Notes: generated by a model from the sequence alone, not told the origin. DNA of 64,000 nt from Brevibacterium permense (GCF_013280495.1 NZ_JABSSX010000003.1:124001-188000); one strand, 5' to 3'; shown: positions 27,321-36,361, numbered from the stretch's first letter. Translations and numbers: made by a program.

Positions 27321-27537
27321 GTGAGCCTTGAAGACGATCCATTCGACTACCAGGTCACCAAATCCGGAGTCCACCTCATTCGCCGAGGCGGCCGCACCGT
27401 CATGGAGCTGGGCGGAAAGAAGGCTGCCGCGCTCATCCCCAAACTCGGCCAAGATGATGACACCGACCCAGCAGCTGTTGGCACGGGCGACAGATAACTA
27501 TCGCCACGGCAACGAACGACAGTCCGGTCGGGATTGA
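27321..27537 (+). pseudogene. Small conserved actinobacterial protein, disrupted by a 1-nt frameshift
   Basis: A GTG start at 27321 with GAAGGAG upstream opens a 58-residue frame (DPFDYQVTKSGVHLIRRGGR, AAALIPKLGQ) ending at 27497. The adjacent +1 frame continues with QQLLARATDNYRHGNERQ to a stop at 27535-27537. From memory, small actinobacterial proteins of this type end in a QLLARATGNFKRGNER-like tail, so the original gene apparently ran through both frames and acquired one extra base near 27462-27474. A sequencing error or an in vivo frameshift cannot be excluded. Function unknown. Confidence 0.6.
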
Positions 27538-27579
27538 ATCTGGCTGGACGTTCGTTCAGTTGTTGGTACTGTATGTGAT

Positions 27580-28398
27580 ATGAGTCAATCGACCGTCAGT
27601 GAGTTCTCACAAGCCACCGCAGTCACCCGTCAAGGCGACCACAGCTTCACCGCCGAGCTCGACGCCGGCTGGAAAGTCGCCGGAGCGATCAACGGTGGCT
27701 ATCTCCTTGGCGTCGCCGGCCGGGCTCTTCGCGCCCTCCACCCGAGCACCCCGGACCCCCTCGTCATCTCCACCTTCTATCTCGGACCAAGCAAAGAAGG
27801 CCCGGTCGACATCACCACGCGCACGCTCCGCGAAGGTCGATCCACGGCGAGCTACGGCATCGAACTCTCCCAGAACGGGGCACCGACGATCTCGGCGATG
27901 GCCACGATGGGCAACCTCGGCGAGCTTCCCGACGACGTCGGCACGACAGCCACCCCGCCCCAACTTCCCCCACCGGAAGAATGTGTTGGTGTCGCCGAAG
28001 CCAGCGAGGACTTCAAGAAGGCGGCGCCGCTCATCGAACGCTTCGATATGCGCCTCGATCCGGCCACCGCAGGATTCGCGGTCGGCAAACCCAGCGGTCG
28101 CGGGGTGCTGCAAGGTTGGATTCGGTTCATCGACGGGACCGAACCGGACCCGCTGTCATTGCTGACTTTCCTCGACTCGTTTCCGCCGGTGATGTTCGAC
28201 CTCGGTCGCTTCAACTGGGCGCCGACGATGGAACTGACCGCACACGTCCGCGCCCTGCCCGCCCCCGGCTGGATCAGCGCGCGACTGTCCACTCGGAACA
28301 TCGCCGGCGGAATGTTCGAAGAGGACTGCGAACTGTGGGACTCGGCCGGTCGCCTCGTCGCTCAGTCGCGGCAGTTGGCGCGCCAACCCCGCGGGTGA
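27580..28398 (+). CDS. Acyl-CoA thioesterase-like (double hotdog) protein
   Basis: 272 residues with two hotdog halves: an N-terminal one with AINGGYLLGVAGRALR and a C-terminal one with LTFLDSFPPVMFDLG and WISARLSTRNIAGG. This is the actinobacterial TesB-like thioesterase layout. It probably hydrolyses acyl-CoA thioesters in the cytoplasm; chain-length preference is unknown. The ATG at 27580 follows an AT-rich segment (GGTACTGTATGTGAT) that could hold a promoter. Confidence 0.8.
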   Translation: MSQSTVSEFSQATAVTRQGDHSFTAELDAGWKVAGAINGGYLLGVAGRALRALHPSTPDPLVISTFYLGPSKEGPVDITTRTLREGRSTASYGIELSQNGAPTISAMATMGNLGELPDDVGTTATPPQLPPPEECVGVAEASEDFKKAAPLIERFDMRLDPATAGFAVGKPSGRGVLQGWIRFIDGTEPDPLSLLTFLDSFPPVMFDLGRFNWAPTMELTAHVRALPAPGWISARLSTRNIAGGMFEEDCELWDSAGRLVAQSRQLARQPRG

Positions 28399-28505
28399 CG
28401 CGACGATGACGGCGGATAACCGACGATGACGCCTTCGATTGGTCATGTCTGTGGGGTGCCCTAGAGTCGGGTCAATACCTATCCGACTGCGAAAGGACCA
28501 CGCTC

Positions 28506-28877
28506 ATGGCGTCGCTGGCATCTTTGAGCATCACCTTCGACTGCCTCGATGTGGAAGCACAATCGATCTTCTGGGCAGACCTCCTCGGTGCCGACATCGA
28601 TCCCGGCGCCAACGAGTTCGTTGCGAGCATCGGGGGAGTCCACAACAGCGAGTCACCGACCCCGGGAATGCTCTTCCTCAAGGTCGACGAACGGGCAGAG
28701 GGGAAGAACCCGCTACACATCGACCTCGACGATCCGCACTATCCGGCGGACGTCGACCGCGCGGTCTCCTTGGGCGCACATAAGCTCGCGTCTTTCGACG
28801 AATACGGGATCGAATGGACGACCTTGAGAGATCCCGAAGGAAATCTCTTCGACATCGGTCGGCGAAAACTAGACTGA
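28506..28877 (+). CDS. VOC (glyoxalase/bleomycin-resistance) family protein
   Basis: 123 residues with paired beta-alpha-beta-beta-beta modules: ITFDCLDVEAQSIFWADLLG at the start and GIEWTTLRDPEGNLFDI at the end. The DPEGN(L/E) motif with a final metal-ligand position is typical, but the last ligand usually Glu is not obvious here. Substrate unknown. GAAAGGA lies upstream of the ATG. It is followed by a DinB gene on the same strand. Confidence 0.83.
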   Translation: MASLASLSITFDCLDVEAQSIFWADLLGADIDPGANEFVASIGGVHNSESPTPGMLFLKVDERAEGKNPLHIDLDDPHYPADVDRAVSLGAHKLASFDEYGIEWTTLRDPEGNLFDIGRRKLD

Positions 28878-28932
28878 GCCTCGTACACCTGGTTCGAACA
28901 TCAGGCCGTCTGCATGATCAGAGAGGCTCAGC

Positions 28933-29451
28933 ATGACCCTGCCATTGACCGATCCGAGCAATGCCCCGAACGAACGTCGTGGGCTCGAAGAATTCGTCGA
29001 GTACTTCCGACAGGTGGTCAGACGCAAGGTCGATGGGCTGACGCCCGAGCAGCTTGACCACACCGTGGCCTCATCGTCTCTGACGATCGGCGGCATCCTC
29101 CGCCATCTCACGCTCGTCGAGGAGAGCTGGTTCGTCGAAGTGCTGCAGGGCAGAGAGCTGGGGGAGCCATGGTCGAGCGTCGACTGGAACAGCGACCGTG
29201 ATTGGGACTTCGAGTCGGCGTCAGGGATGACCGCGGACGAGCTCCTGGCTGACCACGAGCAGGCCTGTGAGAAGTCCCGTGAAATCCTCGCCGAGGTGGC
29301 CGACCTCGACACGCTCACCGAACGAGGAGACCGTGACGGAGAGAAGTTCAACGTCCGGTGGATACTCATCCATCTCATCGAAGAGTACGCTCGTCACGCA
29401 GGTCATGCGGACATCCTGCGCGAAGACGTCGATGGTGAGATCGGCGACTGA
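28933..29451 (+). CDS. DinB / DUF664 family protein (possible mycothiol-dependent enzyme)
   Basis: 172 residues of the four-helix DinB fold. Metal ligand histidines are expected in GGILRHLTLVEESWFVE (His98 in the genus numbering is not certain) and in EEYARHAGHADILRE near the C-terminus. Actinobacterial members include thiol-S-transferases that use mycothiol; mshB at the end of the window shows that the host should make mycothiol. The precise reaction cannot be predicted. Confidence 0.8.
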   Translation: MTLPLTDPSNAPNERRGLEEFVEYFRQVVRRKVDGLTPEQLDHTVASSSLTIGGILRHLTLVEESWFVEVLQGRELGEPWSSVDWNSDRDWDFESASGMTADELLADHEQACEKSREILAEVADLDTLTERGDRDGEKFNVRWILIHLIEEYARHAGHADILREDVDGEIGD

Positions 29452-29495
29452 GCCGCGACTCATCTGCACGGGGTGGATCAAATAGGCTGGAAGGT

Positions 29496-30503
29496 ATGAC
29501 GAACCCCCCGCCGACCGATACCTACACTGCGCCGAAGAGATCCAAAGGGCTCCTCCCGCTCGACCTGATCCGCGGCTTTCTCATCGGCAGCGCGGAACTC
29601 GTTCCCGGGGTCTCCGGCGGAACCATCGCCTTGGTCACCGGCGTCTACGACCAGCTCATCGACTCCGCATCTCACGTCGTTTCGGCCGCGAAGACCCTCG
29701 TGACAGGACCGAACCGTGCCGAGGGGGCACTGGTGGAACTGCGGCGCACCGACTGGTTCCTCGTCATCCCTGTTCTGTTGGGCATGGCCGCGGCAGTGTT
29801 CACCATCGCCGGTGTCATGGAAGGCTTCGTCACCAGCAACCCCGAACTCTCCCGGGGTCTGTTCTTCGGTCTTGTCGCCGCCAGCATCGCAGTGCCGTTG
29901 AGAATGTTGCCGGCCCGCTCCTCACGGCAGCCCGTGCTCCTCGGCGTGCTTGCCTTCATCGCCGCCGCCGCACTCGCGTTCTGGATGACGAGTCTGGCGG
30001 GTGGGGCAGACGTGGAGAATCCACCGCTCATCGCCGTCTTCTTCGTCGCCTCGATCGCCATCTGCGCTCTCGTCGTGCCCGGAGTGTCCGGATCGTTCTT
30101 CCTGCTGGCAGTGGGTATGTACTCGACCACTCTGCGGGCCGTCGATTCCCGCGATTTCGGGTACCTCGGAATCTTCATGCTCGGCGCGATCCTCGGCCTG
30201 GCGGTCTTCGTCAACATTCTCAAATACTTCCTGCACAACCACCGGTGGTGGACCCTTATCGTCATGGCAGGACTGATGTTCGGTTCCCTCCGCGCGCTCT
30301 GGCCGTGGCAGTCATCTGCAGAGGTGGGCGCCGACGGCGAAGAACACGGAGCGGGCGGCCTGCTGGCCCCCGTCGATCCGGTACTCGGTCCGATCCTGCT
30401 TGCGGTCCTCGGCGCGGCCGTCGTCGTCATCCTCATCATCGTCGAGGCGAAATCTGCGTCTGCGAAGGATGAGGCCGGCGGCGCCGATTCCTCTGTCCCG
30501 TGA
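29496..30503 (+). CDS. DUF368 family undecaprenyl-phosphate translocase (PopT-like)
   Basis: 335 residues with about eight membrane helices and two copies of the family hallmark: AELVPGVSGGTIALVTG near the N-terminus and CALVVPGVSGSFFLLAVGMY in the middle. DUF368 proteins (PopT) have been shown in other bacteria to return undecaprenyl phosphate across the membrane for cell-wall precursor cycling. A charged acidic tail closes the protein. It stands alone between DinB and tpx. Confidence 0.85.
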   Translation: MTNPPPTDTYTAPKRSKGLLPLDLIRGFLIGSAELVPGVSGGTIALVTGVYDQLIDSASHVVSAAKTLVTGPNRAEGALVELRRTDWFLVIPVLLGMAAAVFTIAGVMEGFVTSNPELSRGLFFGLVAASIAVPLRMLPARSSRQPVLLGVLAFIAAAALAFWMTSLAGGADVENPPLIAVFFVASIAICALVVPGVSGSFFLLAVGMYSTTLRAVDSRDFGYLGIFMLGAILGLAVFVNILKYFLHNHRWWTLIVMAGLMFGSLRALWPWQSSAEVGADGEEHGAGGLLAPVDPVLGPILLAVLGAAVVVILIIVEAKSASAKDEAGGADSSVP

Positions 30504-30637
30504 GCATCGGTAAACCGGCACTCAGTTGGTCGAAGGGCGGTCGAGCGTCCGGTCCATGTTCGTCGGGTTCGCCTCGGCACCGTCTCACGTAGAGTGAGGG
30601 TGACAGCAGTCAGCTCTGAAGAAGGAGAGAGTCAAGC

Positions 30638-31138
30638 ATGGCCAACACAGCATTTCAGGGATCTCCGGTCAAGACCGTCGGCGAACTGCCCGCCAAGGGC
30701 GAACAGGCCCCGGCATTCAGCCTCGTCGGCACCGACCTCGGTGATGTGAACTCACAGGACTACGCGGGTAAACGAGTCGTGCTCAATATCTTCCCCAGCC
30801 TCGATACGGGAGTGTGTGCCGCCTCGGTGCGCAAGTTCAACGAACTCGCCTCCGGCCTGGAGAACACCACTGTTCTCTGCGTGTCCAACGACCTTCCGTT
30901 CGCCCAGGCTCGCTTCTGCGGCGCCGAAGGCATCGAGAACGTCGTGACGGCGTCCGGATTCCGCAGCTCGTTCGGCAAGGACTTCGGAGTGACTATGGTC
31001 GACGGTCCGCTCGCCGGTCTGCTCGCCCGATCCGTCGTCGTCCTCGACGAGAAGGGCACCGTGACGTACACGCAGCTCGTTGACGAGATCACCACCGAAC
31101 CCGACTACGACTCGGCGATCGCAGCTCTGGGAGCCTGA
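30638..31138 (+). CDS. tpx: Thiol peroxidase (atypical 2-Cys peroxiredoxin)
   Basis: 166 residues. The peroxidatic Cys60 lies in [17 protein letters not shown] and the resolving Cys94 in [16 protein letters not shown], the classic Tpx arrangement. It reduces peroxides with thioredoxin electrons in the cytoplasm. AAGGAGAG precedes the ATG. A hairpin terminator lies 40 nt after the stop. Confidence 0.96.
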   Translation: MANTAFQGSPVKTVGELPAKGEQAPAFSLVGTDLGDVNSQDYAGKRVVLNIFPSLDTGVCAASVRKFNELASGLENTTVLCVSNDLPFAQARFCGAEGIENVVTASGFRSSFGKDFGVTMVDGPLAGLLARSVVVLDEKGTVTYTQLVDEITTEPDYDSAIAALGA

Positions 31139-31177
31139 TCTTCTCCCGCGAGTCGAAGGTTCGACTCGTGAAGTACG

Positions 31178-31211
31178 AACCGGGTGGGAAGCACACGCGT
31201 CCCACCCGGTT
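31178..31211 (+). terminator. Hairpin terminator after tpx
   Basis: A perfect 12-bp stem (31178-31189 with 31200-31211) and a 10-nt loop, followed by GTTCTCT. A smaller 7-bp hairpin (AGTCGAA/TTCGACT, 31151-31166) precedes it. It sits between tpx and the convergent deacetylase gene and may serve both. Confidence 0.75.
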
Positions 31212-31285
31212 GTTCTCTATCCGCAGCGCGCCGGTCGAAGTGGTTCGGAGCACCGGCTGCTGACAAGGCGCAATTGGCGAAGTGC

Positions 31286-32002
31286 TCACATACCGACGAC
31301 TGTGATCGGCAAGGCGTAGTCGACGCCGGCGAGTTCTCCACCGCTCGTGGCGATGCCGGGGATCATGTCCTTCGGCGCAGGATGATCGCCGAGGGCGTCC
31401 AAATAGACCTTGTGCGCCTCAAGCGATCGCACACCACGGTCGACGTGCGCAGCAGTGAGCGCCACGGCGTGAGTGGGCTGGGCACCATTGATGAGCAGCC
31501 GATCAGCCTTCCACGCTTCAAGTCCCTCATCCTTGAGATCGGTGAAGACCCAAGGATTGTCCGCATCGCGAATAGCATCGACGGTGGCAATGCCGGCATG
31601 CCGATGGTCGACATGATTGAGTCCCCACTGCACTCGGAGGTCGAAGGTCGTCACGACAACTGCATTCGGGCGGAACTCGCGGATCTTCCGCGCGATTGCC
31701 CGACGCAACTCGTGCGTGGGTTCCAGCAGACCATCCGGGAAGTCGAGGATCTCCAGATCGTCGACGCCGACGATATTGCATGCCCGACGCTGTTCCTCTG
31801 CGCGCAGTGGTGCCACTTCCTCCGGGCTCATGTCCCGGATTCCTGCTTCCCCTCGGGTGAGCAGAAGATAGGCGACTTCTTTTCCCTCATCGGTCCATTT
31901 CGACACGGCTGCCGACCCCCCGTATTCCATATCGTCGGGGTGGGCGACCACGCAGAGCACGCGGTTGATATCGGAGTCATCGAAAATCGGGATCTCAGTC
32001 AT
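31286..32002 (-). CDS. PIG-L family (LmbE-like) deacetylase
   Basis: 238 residues with the zinc-binding AHPDDMEYGG motif and the distal NHVDHRHAG histidines that define LmbE/PIG-L N-acetylglucosaminyl deacetylases. The DMEYG variant differs from the AHPDDE of MshB, which is encoded separately at the end of the window, so this enzyme probably acts on another N-acetyl sugar or conjugate, such as a bacillithiol-/mycothiol-like conjugate. It is monocistronic. Confidence 0.87.
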   Translation of the reverse strand: MTEIPIFDDSDINRVLCVVAHPDDMEYGGSAAVSKWTDEGKEVAYLLLTRGEAGIRDMSPEEVAPLRAEEQRRACNIVGVDDLEILDFPDGLLEPTHELRRAIARKIREFRPNAVVVTTFDLRVQWGLNHVDHRHAGIATVDAIRDADNPWVFTDLKDEGLEAWKADRLLINGAQPTHAVALTAAHVDRGVRSLEAHKVYLDALGDHPAPKDMIPGIATSGGELAGVDYALPITVVGM

Positions 32003-32103
32003 GAGTCCAGGCTAGGCGGCAGTTGACGCTTGCGCCAGAGACCGGGGACGACCAGATGATTGGGTACGATGTGGAGGACCCACCGATCGAGTGAAGGCAG
32101 ACG

Positions 32104-32769
32104 ATGATGAACAGACCACTCGTAGCGGTGACGCTGGCCCTGGGTCTGACTCTCGGCGGATGTTCGGCAATCCGGGTCAGCAGCTCCGAAGATGCAGGAT
32201 CCAAGCCGGCGAATGTGGGAATCGGCGACGGGCAGTCACCTTCGCCGACGGCAACCGGCCCGTCGATTCCCGAGGGGATGAGCGAGACCACTGTCGACCT
32301 GGGCGGACAATGTCCCATCGAAGTCAGTTTGGCTTTGGGCGCCGACTGGGCCAATGGCTCCGGCTACGACGGCTATCGGCTTTACGAAGCTGATTCTGGC
32401 GCGATCATCACTGTCAACTGCATTGATGACGACGAATCGTCTCCTCAAGAATTGGTGGACAAGGCGCGGGAAAGGATGTTCAGCACCTCGGGATCGTCCA
32501 TGACCAGTGAGTCCACCGGATCACTCAGCGGTGGAGAGTACTGGGTCTTCCACGGCACCTTGGCAGCCGATGACATGCGAGCTGTCGACAAAGAGGACTC
32601 CGTGATGTTCGGTGCAGTTGCCGGAATATCTGTCGACGGTCGGCTCTTCAAGGTCAGCGTCGACATGCTTGCGCAAGCCGATGGCACAGAGGCTCAAGAC
32701 CAGTTCCGACAGATGCTGCCGACGGTTCGCCTCGACAATCAGGTGCTCAAAGCCCCAGACCTGCGCTGA
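32104..32769 (+). CDS. Hypothetical lipoprotein
   Basis: 221 residues. A signal peptide ends in the lipobox LTLGGC, followed by a Ser/Pro/Thr-rich linker and a globular domain with CPIEVSLALGADWANGSGYD, one further Cys (IITVNCIDDDES) and a long strand-rich C-terminus. The domain resembles secreted ligand-binding lipoproteins of actinobacteria, but I do not recognise the family. The 3' end overlaps the convergent monooxygenase gene by 31 nt. Confidence 0.7.
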   Translation: MMNRPLVAVTLALGLTLGGCSAIRVSSSEDAGSKPANVGIGDGQSPSPTATGPSIPEGMSETTVDLGGQCPIEVSLALGADWANGSGYDGYRLYEADSGAIITVNCIDDDESSPQELVDKARERMFSTSGSSMTSESTGSLSGGEYWVFHGTLAADDMRAVDKEDSVMFGAVAGISVDGRLFKVSVDMLAQADGTEAQDQFRQMLPTVRLDNQVLKAPDLR

Positions 32770-33974
32770 GGCTGCCGACTGCCAGACATGCGTTTGAGCA
32801 GTTCTCGGGCCGCTATCCTTCCGGCCCTGGTCGCGCCGACCGTAGAACTGGCCGATCCGTAGCCGACGAGGAACAGCCGTGGATCGTCCTTGACCGCGAC
32901 CTCGGTTTCCATGGAGATTCCGCCATCAGGTGTGCGAAGACGCAGCGGTGCAAGGTGTTTGACTGCCGCTCGGAATCCGGTATTCCAGAAGATCACGTCG
33001 ACCTCTTCGTCACGGGGTTCGTCGAACGGCGCCCATGATTCGGGCACTGCCAGGTGGTCGCTGGCCGAAGGACCCAAGCCTTCAGAAGTGGGCGGCAGCT
33101 CGGTGTCGCCGATTCCGGGGAAGTGGACGCCGTGGGGAAGGATGCGGTCGAACATGCCTCGAGACACCAGGACTCCCGAGTCGATTCCTTCCCGGAACTC
33201 CCGACGGATCGGCAGTCCGGTCGTGCGGACGACGCTGGCTGGGGCCAGACCGGACAGAGTTCGTTCGCGAACGGCTCGTTCGACCTCAAGTCCCCACTGG
33301 CCGTCGAACTCCCTGGACGTGAAGTTCGGGGGACGGCGTGTGGCCCAAAGAGTGTCGGTCACTTCGGCGAGTTCGAGGAGAAACTGCGTGGCGGAGATTC
33401 CGCCGCCTACGACGAGCGTGCGCAGTCCCCGGAAGTCCTCGACGTCACGGAAGTTCACGGTATGCAGCTGGTGGCCCTCGAACTCAGCGATGCCGGGGAC
33501 GAAGGGGACGTAAGGCTGGGTCCAGGTGCCGGTTGCGTTGATGAGGTAGTCGCTGGAGAGCGTCACGTCTCCACGGTCAATGGTGGCAGTGATGGTGAAC
33601 CGTCCCTGTCCGGGTTCTTCGGACCGGACGGTGTCCACTTCAGCCGGGCGGATGACGCAGAGTTCGAGTTCGCGTTCGAACCGGGAGTAGTAGTCGGACA
33701 CGACCTCCGAGGCGGGGACGTTCGGGTCGGGCCGTCCGAGAGGAAACCCAGGCAGGTCAGAGATGTGGTTGGTGGTGCCCAGGGTCAATGAGTCCCACCG
33801 TTCTCGCCAGGCACCACCGGGGCCGTCTCCGGCGTCGAGGATGATGAAATCTTTGCCCGGGGCGAGGCCGTCGCGCCACAGGTAATGTGCTGCGGACAGT
33901 CCGGCTTGGCCCGCGCCGATGATGACGATAGGCCAATGAGAGTCGATCAGGAGCTCGTTGATTCGGCACACCAT
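32739..33974 (-). CDS. Flavin-containing monooxygenase-like NAD(P)-dependent oxidoreductase
   Basis: 411 residues with an FAD-binding IIGAGQAGLSAAHYLWRDG, the FMO-type GGAWRERWDSLTL segment, a second Rossmann motif LVVGGGISATQFLLEL for NADPH and a C-terminal LFLVGYGSASSTVGATRAGR. Related enzymes oxygenate soft nucleophiles such as amines or sulfides, or act as thioredoxin-reductase-like proteins. No substrate can be named. The ATG at 33974 has a poor ribosome binding site. Confidence 0.82.
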   Translation of the reverse strand: MVCRINELLIDSHWPIVIIGAGQAGLSAAHYLWRDGLAPGKDFIILDAGDGPGGAWRERWDSLTLGTTNHISDLPGFPLGRPDPNVPASEVVSDYYSRFERELELCVIRPAEVDTVRSEEPGQGRFTITATIDRGDVTLSSDYLINATGTWTQPYVPFVPGIAEFEGHQLHTVNFRDVEDFRGLRTLVVGGGISATQFLLELAEVTDTLWATRRPPNFTSREFDGQWGLEVERAVRERTLSGLAPASVVRTTGLPIRREFREGIDSGVLVSRGMFDRILPHGVHFPGIGDTELPPTSEGLGPSASDHLAVPESWAPFDEPRDEEVDVIFWNTGFRAAVKHLAPLRLRTPDGGISMETEVAVKDDPRLFLVGYGSASSTVGATRAGRIAARELLKRMSGSRQPQRRSGALST

Positions 33975-34065
33975 GGGGCCATTGTTTCAGGTTTCTCTCG
34001 TCAAGGGCTCACTGAACATGACCGGGCGATAAGATGACGGTTTCCTGCTGGAGATGGCTGCGGAC

Positions 34066-34929
34066 TCACCGGGCTGATTGGGCGCAGTCGGGCCCGCGGG
34101 GATTTGAGTAGCAGTCTTCGTCGACAAGGTAGCGGTGGTATCGGTAGACCTCGATGCCGATGTCGTTGCTGGCGACGTGGGCGAATCCATCGATCGGAAG
34201 CCAGGGGCCGCCGTCGACCGAAAATTCTCCGCTGAATGTCGCGGTCATCGAAGCCGATACTTTGCCGGATTCTTGATATTCGTGTCCAATCTGGGGTGTG
34301 CCACCGGGCAGGGGCTTCGCACCCTTTGCAGTGGTGGTCGTGCCCGAGCCGTCTCCGAAGTCCCAGTTGAAACGCTCTGGAGTGACTTTGACCCTGACCG
34401 CATAGGTCAGCAGGGTCATGTCGATATAGCTGACGTCGACGTCCGTCCAGAAGGCGGCCGGTTTGCCGACGACAGCCCAATCCTTCGGCCAGGCGTAGAT
34501 TGTGGGAGCCGGAATGTCGAAGTTCTGAAACTGTGATTCCGGGATGCGCGTCGGGGGATCGGGCCGAGCCGGAGCGTCGCCACCGCCCCCTCCGCCACCC
34601 GGGCCGGGCTCGCTCACACACAGGTAACCGACGTCTTCAGTGGGGCAGTCAGGCTGTCCGCCTCCTCCGCCCGCGCCACCGCCGCCGCCGTTGCCGCCTC
34701 CACCAGAGCCGCCACCTCCGGAGCCTCCATCACCGGAGCCCCCGCCGTCAGATCCCCCTCCGCCCGGAGGAGGTTGAGGAGCAGGGGGAGGTTTTACTAC
34801 TCCACAGTCGCGAGCGTCCATAGAACCACAACTTGGACCGGAAGAATACGCTGGCCCCAAGCCGCCCAACATCAGGGCTAACGTGACAATCGCCAATAAA
34901 ACGACAACAGATCTCAATCGGCCCCGCAC
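34066..34929 (-). CDS. Secreted Gly-rich protein with PKD-like domain
   Basis: 287 residues. A signal peptide (about 1-30) is followed by a short Cys-containing stretch, a proline run, and a Gly/Ser linker of roughly 40 residues (about 50-92). The globular C-terminal part contains FNWDFGDGSGTTTT, the PKD-type turn, and IGHEYQESGKVSASMTATF. Cysteines flank both ends of the mature protein. The GTG start at 34929 lies inside the end of the upstream lipoprotein gene (16-nt overlap), so the two are coupled. No enzyme motif; probably an extracellular structural or binding protein. Confidence 0.7.
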   Translation of the reverse strand: MRGRLRSVVVLLAIVTLALMLGGLGPAYSSGPSCGSMDARDCGVVKPPPAPQPPPGGGGSDGGGSGDGGSGGGGSGGGGNGGGGGAGGGGGQPDCPTEDVGYLCVSEPGPGGGGGGGDAPARPDPPTRIPESQFQNFDIPAPTIYAWPKDWAVVGKPAAFWTDVDVSYIDMTLLTYAVRVKVTPERFNWDFGDGSGTTTTAKGAKPLPGGTPQIGHEYQESGKVSASMTATFSGEFSVDGGPWLPIDGFAHVASNDIGIEVYRYHRYLVDEDCYSNPRGPDCAQSAR

Positions 34930-35561
34930 GTCTTACTCCGTAAGAATTGATTAGCCACTTTCCAGTCGTTGTCGGCATGGGTGATGTCGTGCTGCATAGT
35001 TAGTCCTTTGGGCACCGTAGAGGGGAGTGGCTCGCCTTCCGGCACTACACTCCACTCTGAATCTTTGGTGCAAAACAGCACAGAGACCGTGCCTTGTTTT
35101 GGATTCGACTGATCCAAATCGACGCTTTCAACTACTAAGTCGTAAGCCTTGTACTCTCCCGCCATGTACTCATTCGACGCCCGCATGGTCTTTGCTTCCG
35201 AGTTCAATGACTTTAGCGATTCACCTCTCGCATAGGCGTCGGCCTTCTTTGTGTCTTTCCCGCCTGAAGAAAATACCCGATTGATTGTGTCGATGTATCC
35301 GACGAACGCAACCAGCGCGCCCTCGACGGCCTTCTTTTCCTCTTTGTCGAGGTCGAGGTCGGTTTCGTAGTCGGGGATGGCCACCTCGGCGGGATTATCG
35401 GACGACCCTCCGTCGGGCTGCTGCGCGGGCAGGGTCGACGTCGGCGCGGCTACCGGAGAATTGTCGGCGCAGCCGACGACCGAGACCAGACTCAGCGCGG
35501 ATAAAACGGCAACGAATATTTGGGAAGGTCGACGATACGGTCGGGACGATCCAGTTCTCAT
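34914..35561 (-). CDS. Hypothetical lipoprotein, NTF2-like/DUF6318-type
   Basis: 215 residues with the lipobox SVVGC (Cys31), a low-complexity Pro/Ser/Gln linker and an alpha+beta domain starting KKAVEGALVAFVGYIDTINR and ending VANQFLRSKTCGAD. This resembles the NTF2-like lipoproteins that often pair with secreted proteins in actinobacteria, though no ligand is known. GC content is lower than in neighbouring genes. It is the first gene of a two-gene unit with the Gly-rich PKD-like protein. Confidence 0.65.
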   Translation of the reverse strand: MRTGSSRPYRRPSQIFVAVLSALSLVSVVGCADNSPVAAPTSTLPAQQPDGGSSDNPAEVAIPDYETDLDLDKEEKKAVEGALVAFVGYIDTINRVFSSGGKDTKKADAYARGESLKSLNSEAKTMRASNEYMAGEYKAYDLVVESVDLDQSNPKQGTVSVLFCTKDSEWSVVPEGEPLPSTVPKGLTMQHDITHADNDWKVANQFLRSKTCGAD

Positions 35562-35666
35562 TCCACGCCTCTGTGGTCTGCAACTGCGGCGCGACCCCGT
35601 CGGCCGACACCCGGATTCCCTACATTATTCGACAGGCGCGCCTTTTAGAACAGGCGAAGTCGAATC

Positions 35667-35675
35667 TGTGGATAA
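35667..35675 (-). promoter_or_regulatory. Isolated DnaA-box-like sequence
   Basis: On the minus strand this 9-mer is TTATCCACA, a perfect consensus DnaA box. It lies in the 159-nt space upstream of the lipoprotein gene at 35561. There is no cluster of boxes, so it is not an origin; a titration or regulatory role is possible, or chance. Confidence 0.35.
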
Positions 35676-35720
35676 CTTACGCCTGAGTGCGTGTGAGCAC
35701 GGATCTATTGGCGACCACGT

Positions 35721-36308
35721 CTATTTGTTCGCAGCCTTCGCCGCCTTGGCCGCAGCCTTCTGCTGCTTCTTGAAGGCACGCACCTCTTGCAGAGTGACGT
35801 CATCGACGACGTCGGCGATCGATCGGCGGGCGTCTGCGTCACCGTAGTCACCGGCAGCCTCCTGCCAGCCTTCGGCCTGGAGTTCGAACTGCTTGCCGAG
35901 CAGAGCCAGGAAGATCTTGGCCTTCTGATCGCCGAATCCGGGCAGCTTCTTCAGCCGTTTGAGGACTTCGGCACCGCTGGGGTCACCCTCAGTCCAGATC
36001 GCCTCGGGATTACCGTCGTACTCGTCGACAATGGCCGCCGCCAGCTTCTGCACTCGGCCAGCCATCGACTTCGGGAACCGGTGAACCGCGGGAGTCCGCG
36101 CGAAGATGTCGAGGAAGTCATCCGGGTTCATCTCGGCGATCTCGTCGATGTCGAGCTTGCCCAGTCGATCTGCCAGCTTGGCCGGCCCGGCGAAGGCGCT
36201 CTCCATGGTCACCTGCTGGTCGAGCAGCATTCCGACGAGCAGAGCGAAGCGGTCTTCGGCCAAGAGTTCATCGGCCTTCGGATCTCCAGACAGGAACAGT
36301 GAAGTCAT
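35721..36308 (-). CDS. HhH-GPD base-excision DNA repair protein
   Basis: 195 residues. FALLVGMLLDQQVTMESAFA begins the glycosylase fold, and LKKLPGFGDQKAKIFLALLG is the helix-hairpin-helix with the GPD-loop position GFG.QK. The Lys/Ala-rich C-terminal tail is unusual (KKQQKAAAKAAKAANK) and may bind nucleic acid. It is an actinobacteria-typical HhH-GPD-type protein lacking the Fe-S cluster of EndoIII. Lesion specificity unknown. It is divergent from the YchJ gene. Confidence 0.85.
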   Translation of the reverse strand: MTSLFLSGDPKADELLAEDRFALLVGMLLDQQVTMESAFAGPAKLADRLGKLDIDEIAEMNPDDFLDIFARTPAVHRFPKSMAGRVQKLAAAIVDEYDGNPEAIWTEGDPSGAEVLKRLKKLPGFGDQKAKIFLALLGKQFELQAEGWQEAAGDYGDADARRSIADVVDDVTLQEVRAFKKQQKAAAKAAKAANK

Positions 36309-36361
36309 GACCCCATCTTCGCACGCCGCCTGCGGCTGTCCACTGCCGATATCATCGACTG

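Noticed and set aside
35600..35700. Replication origin suggested by a DnaA box
   Set aside because: Only a single box; no AT-rich unwinding region, no dnaA/dnaN neighbours.
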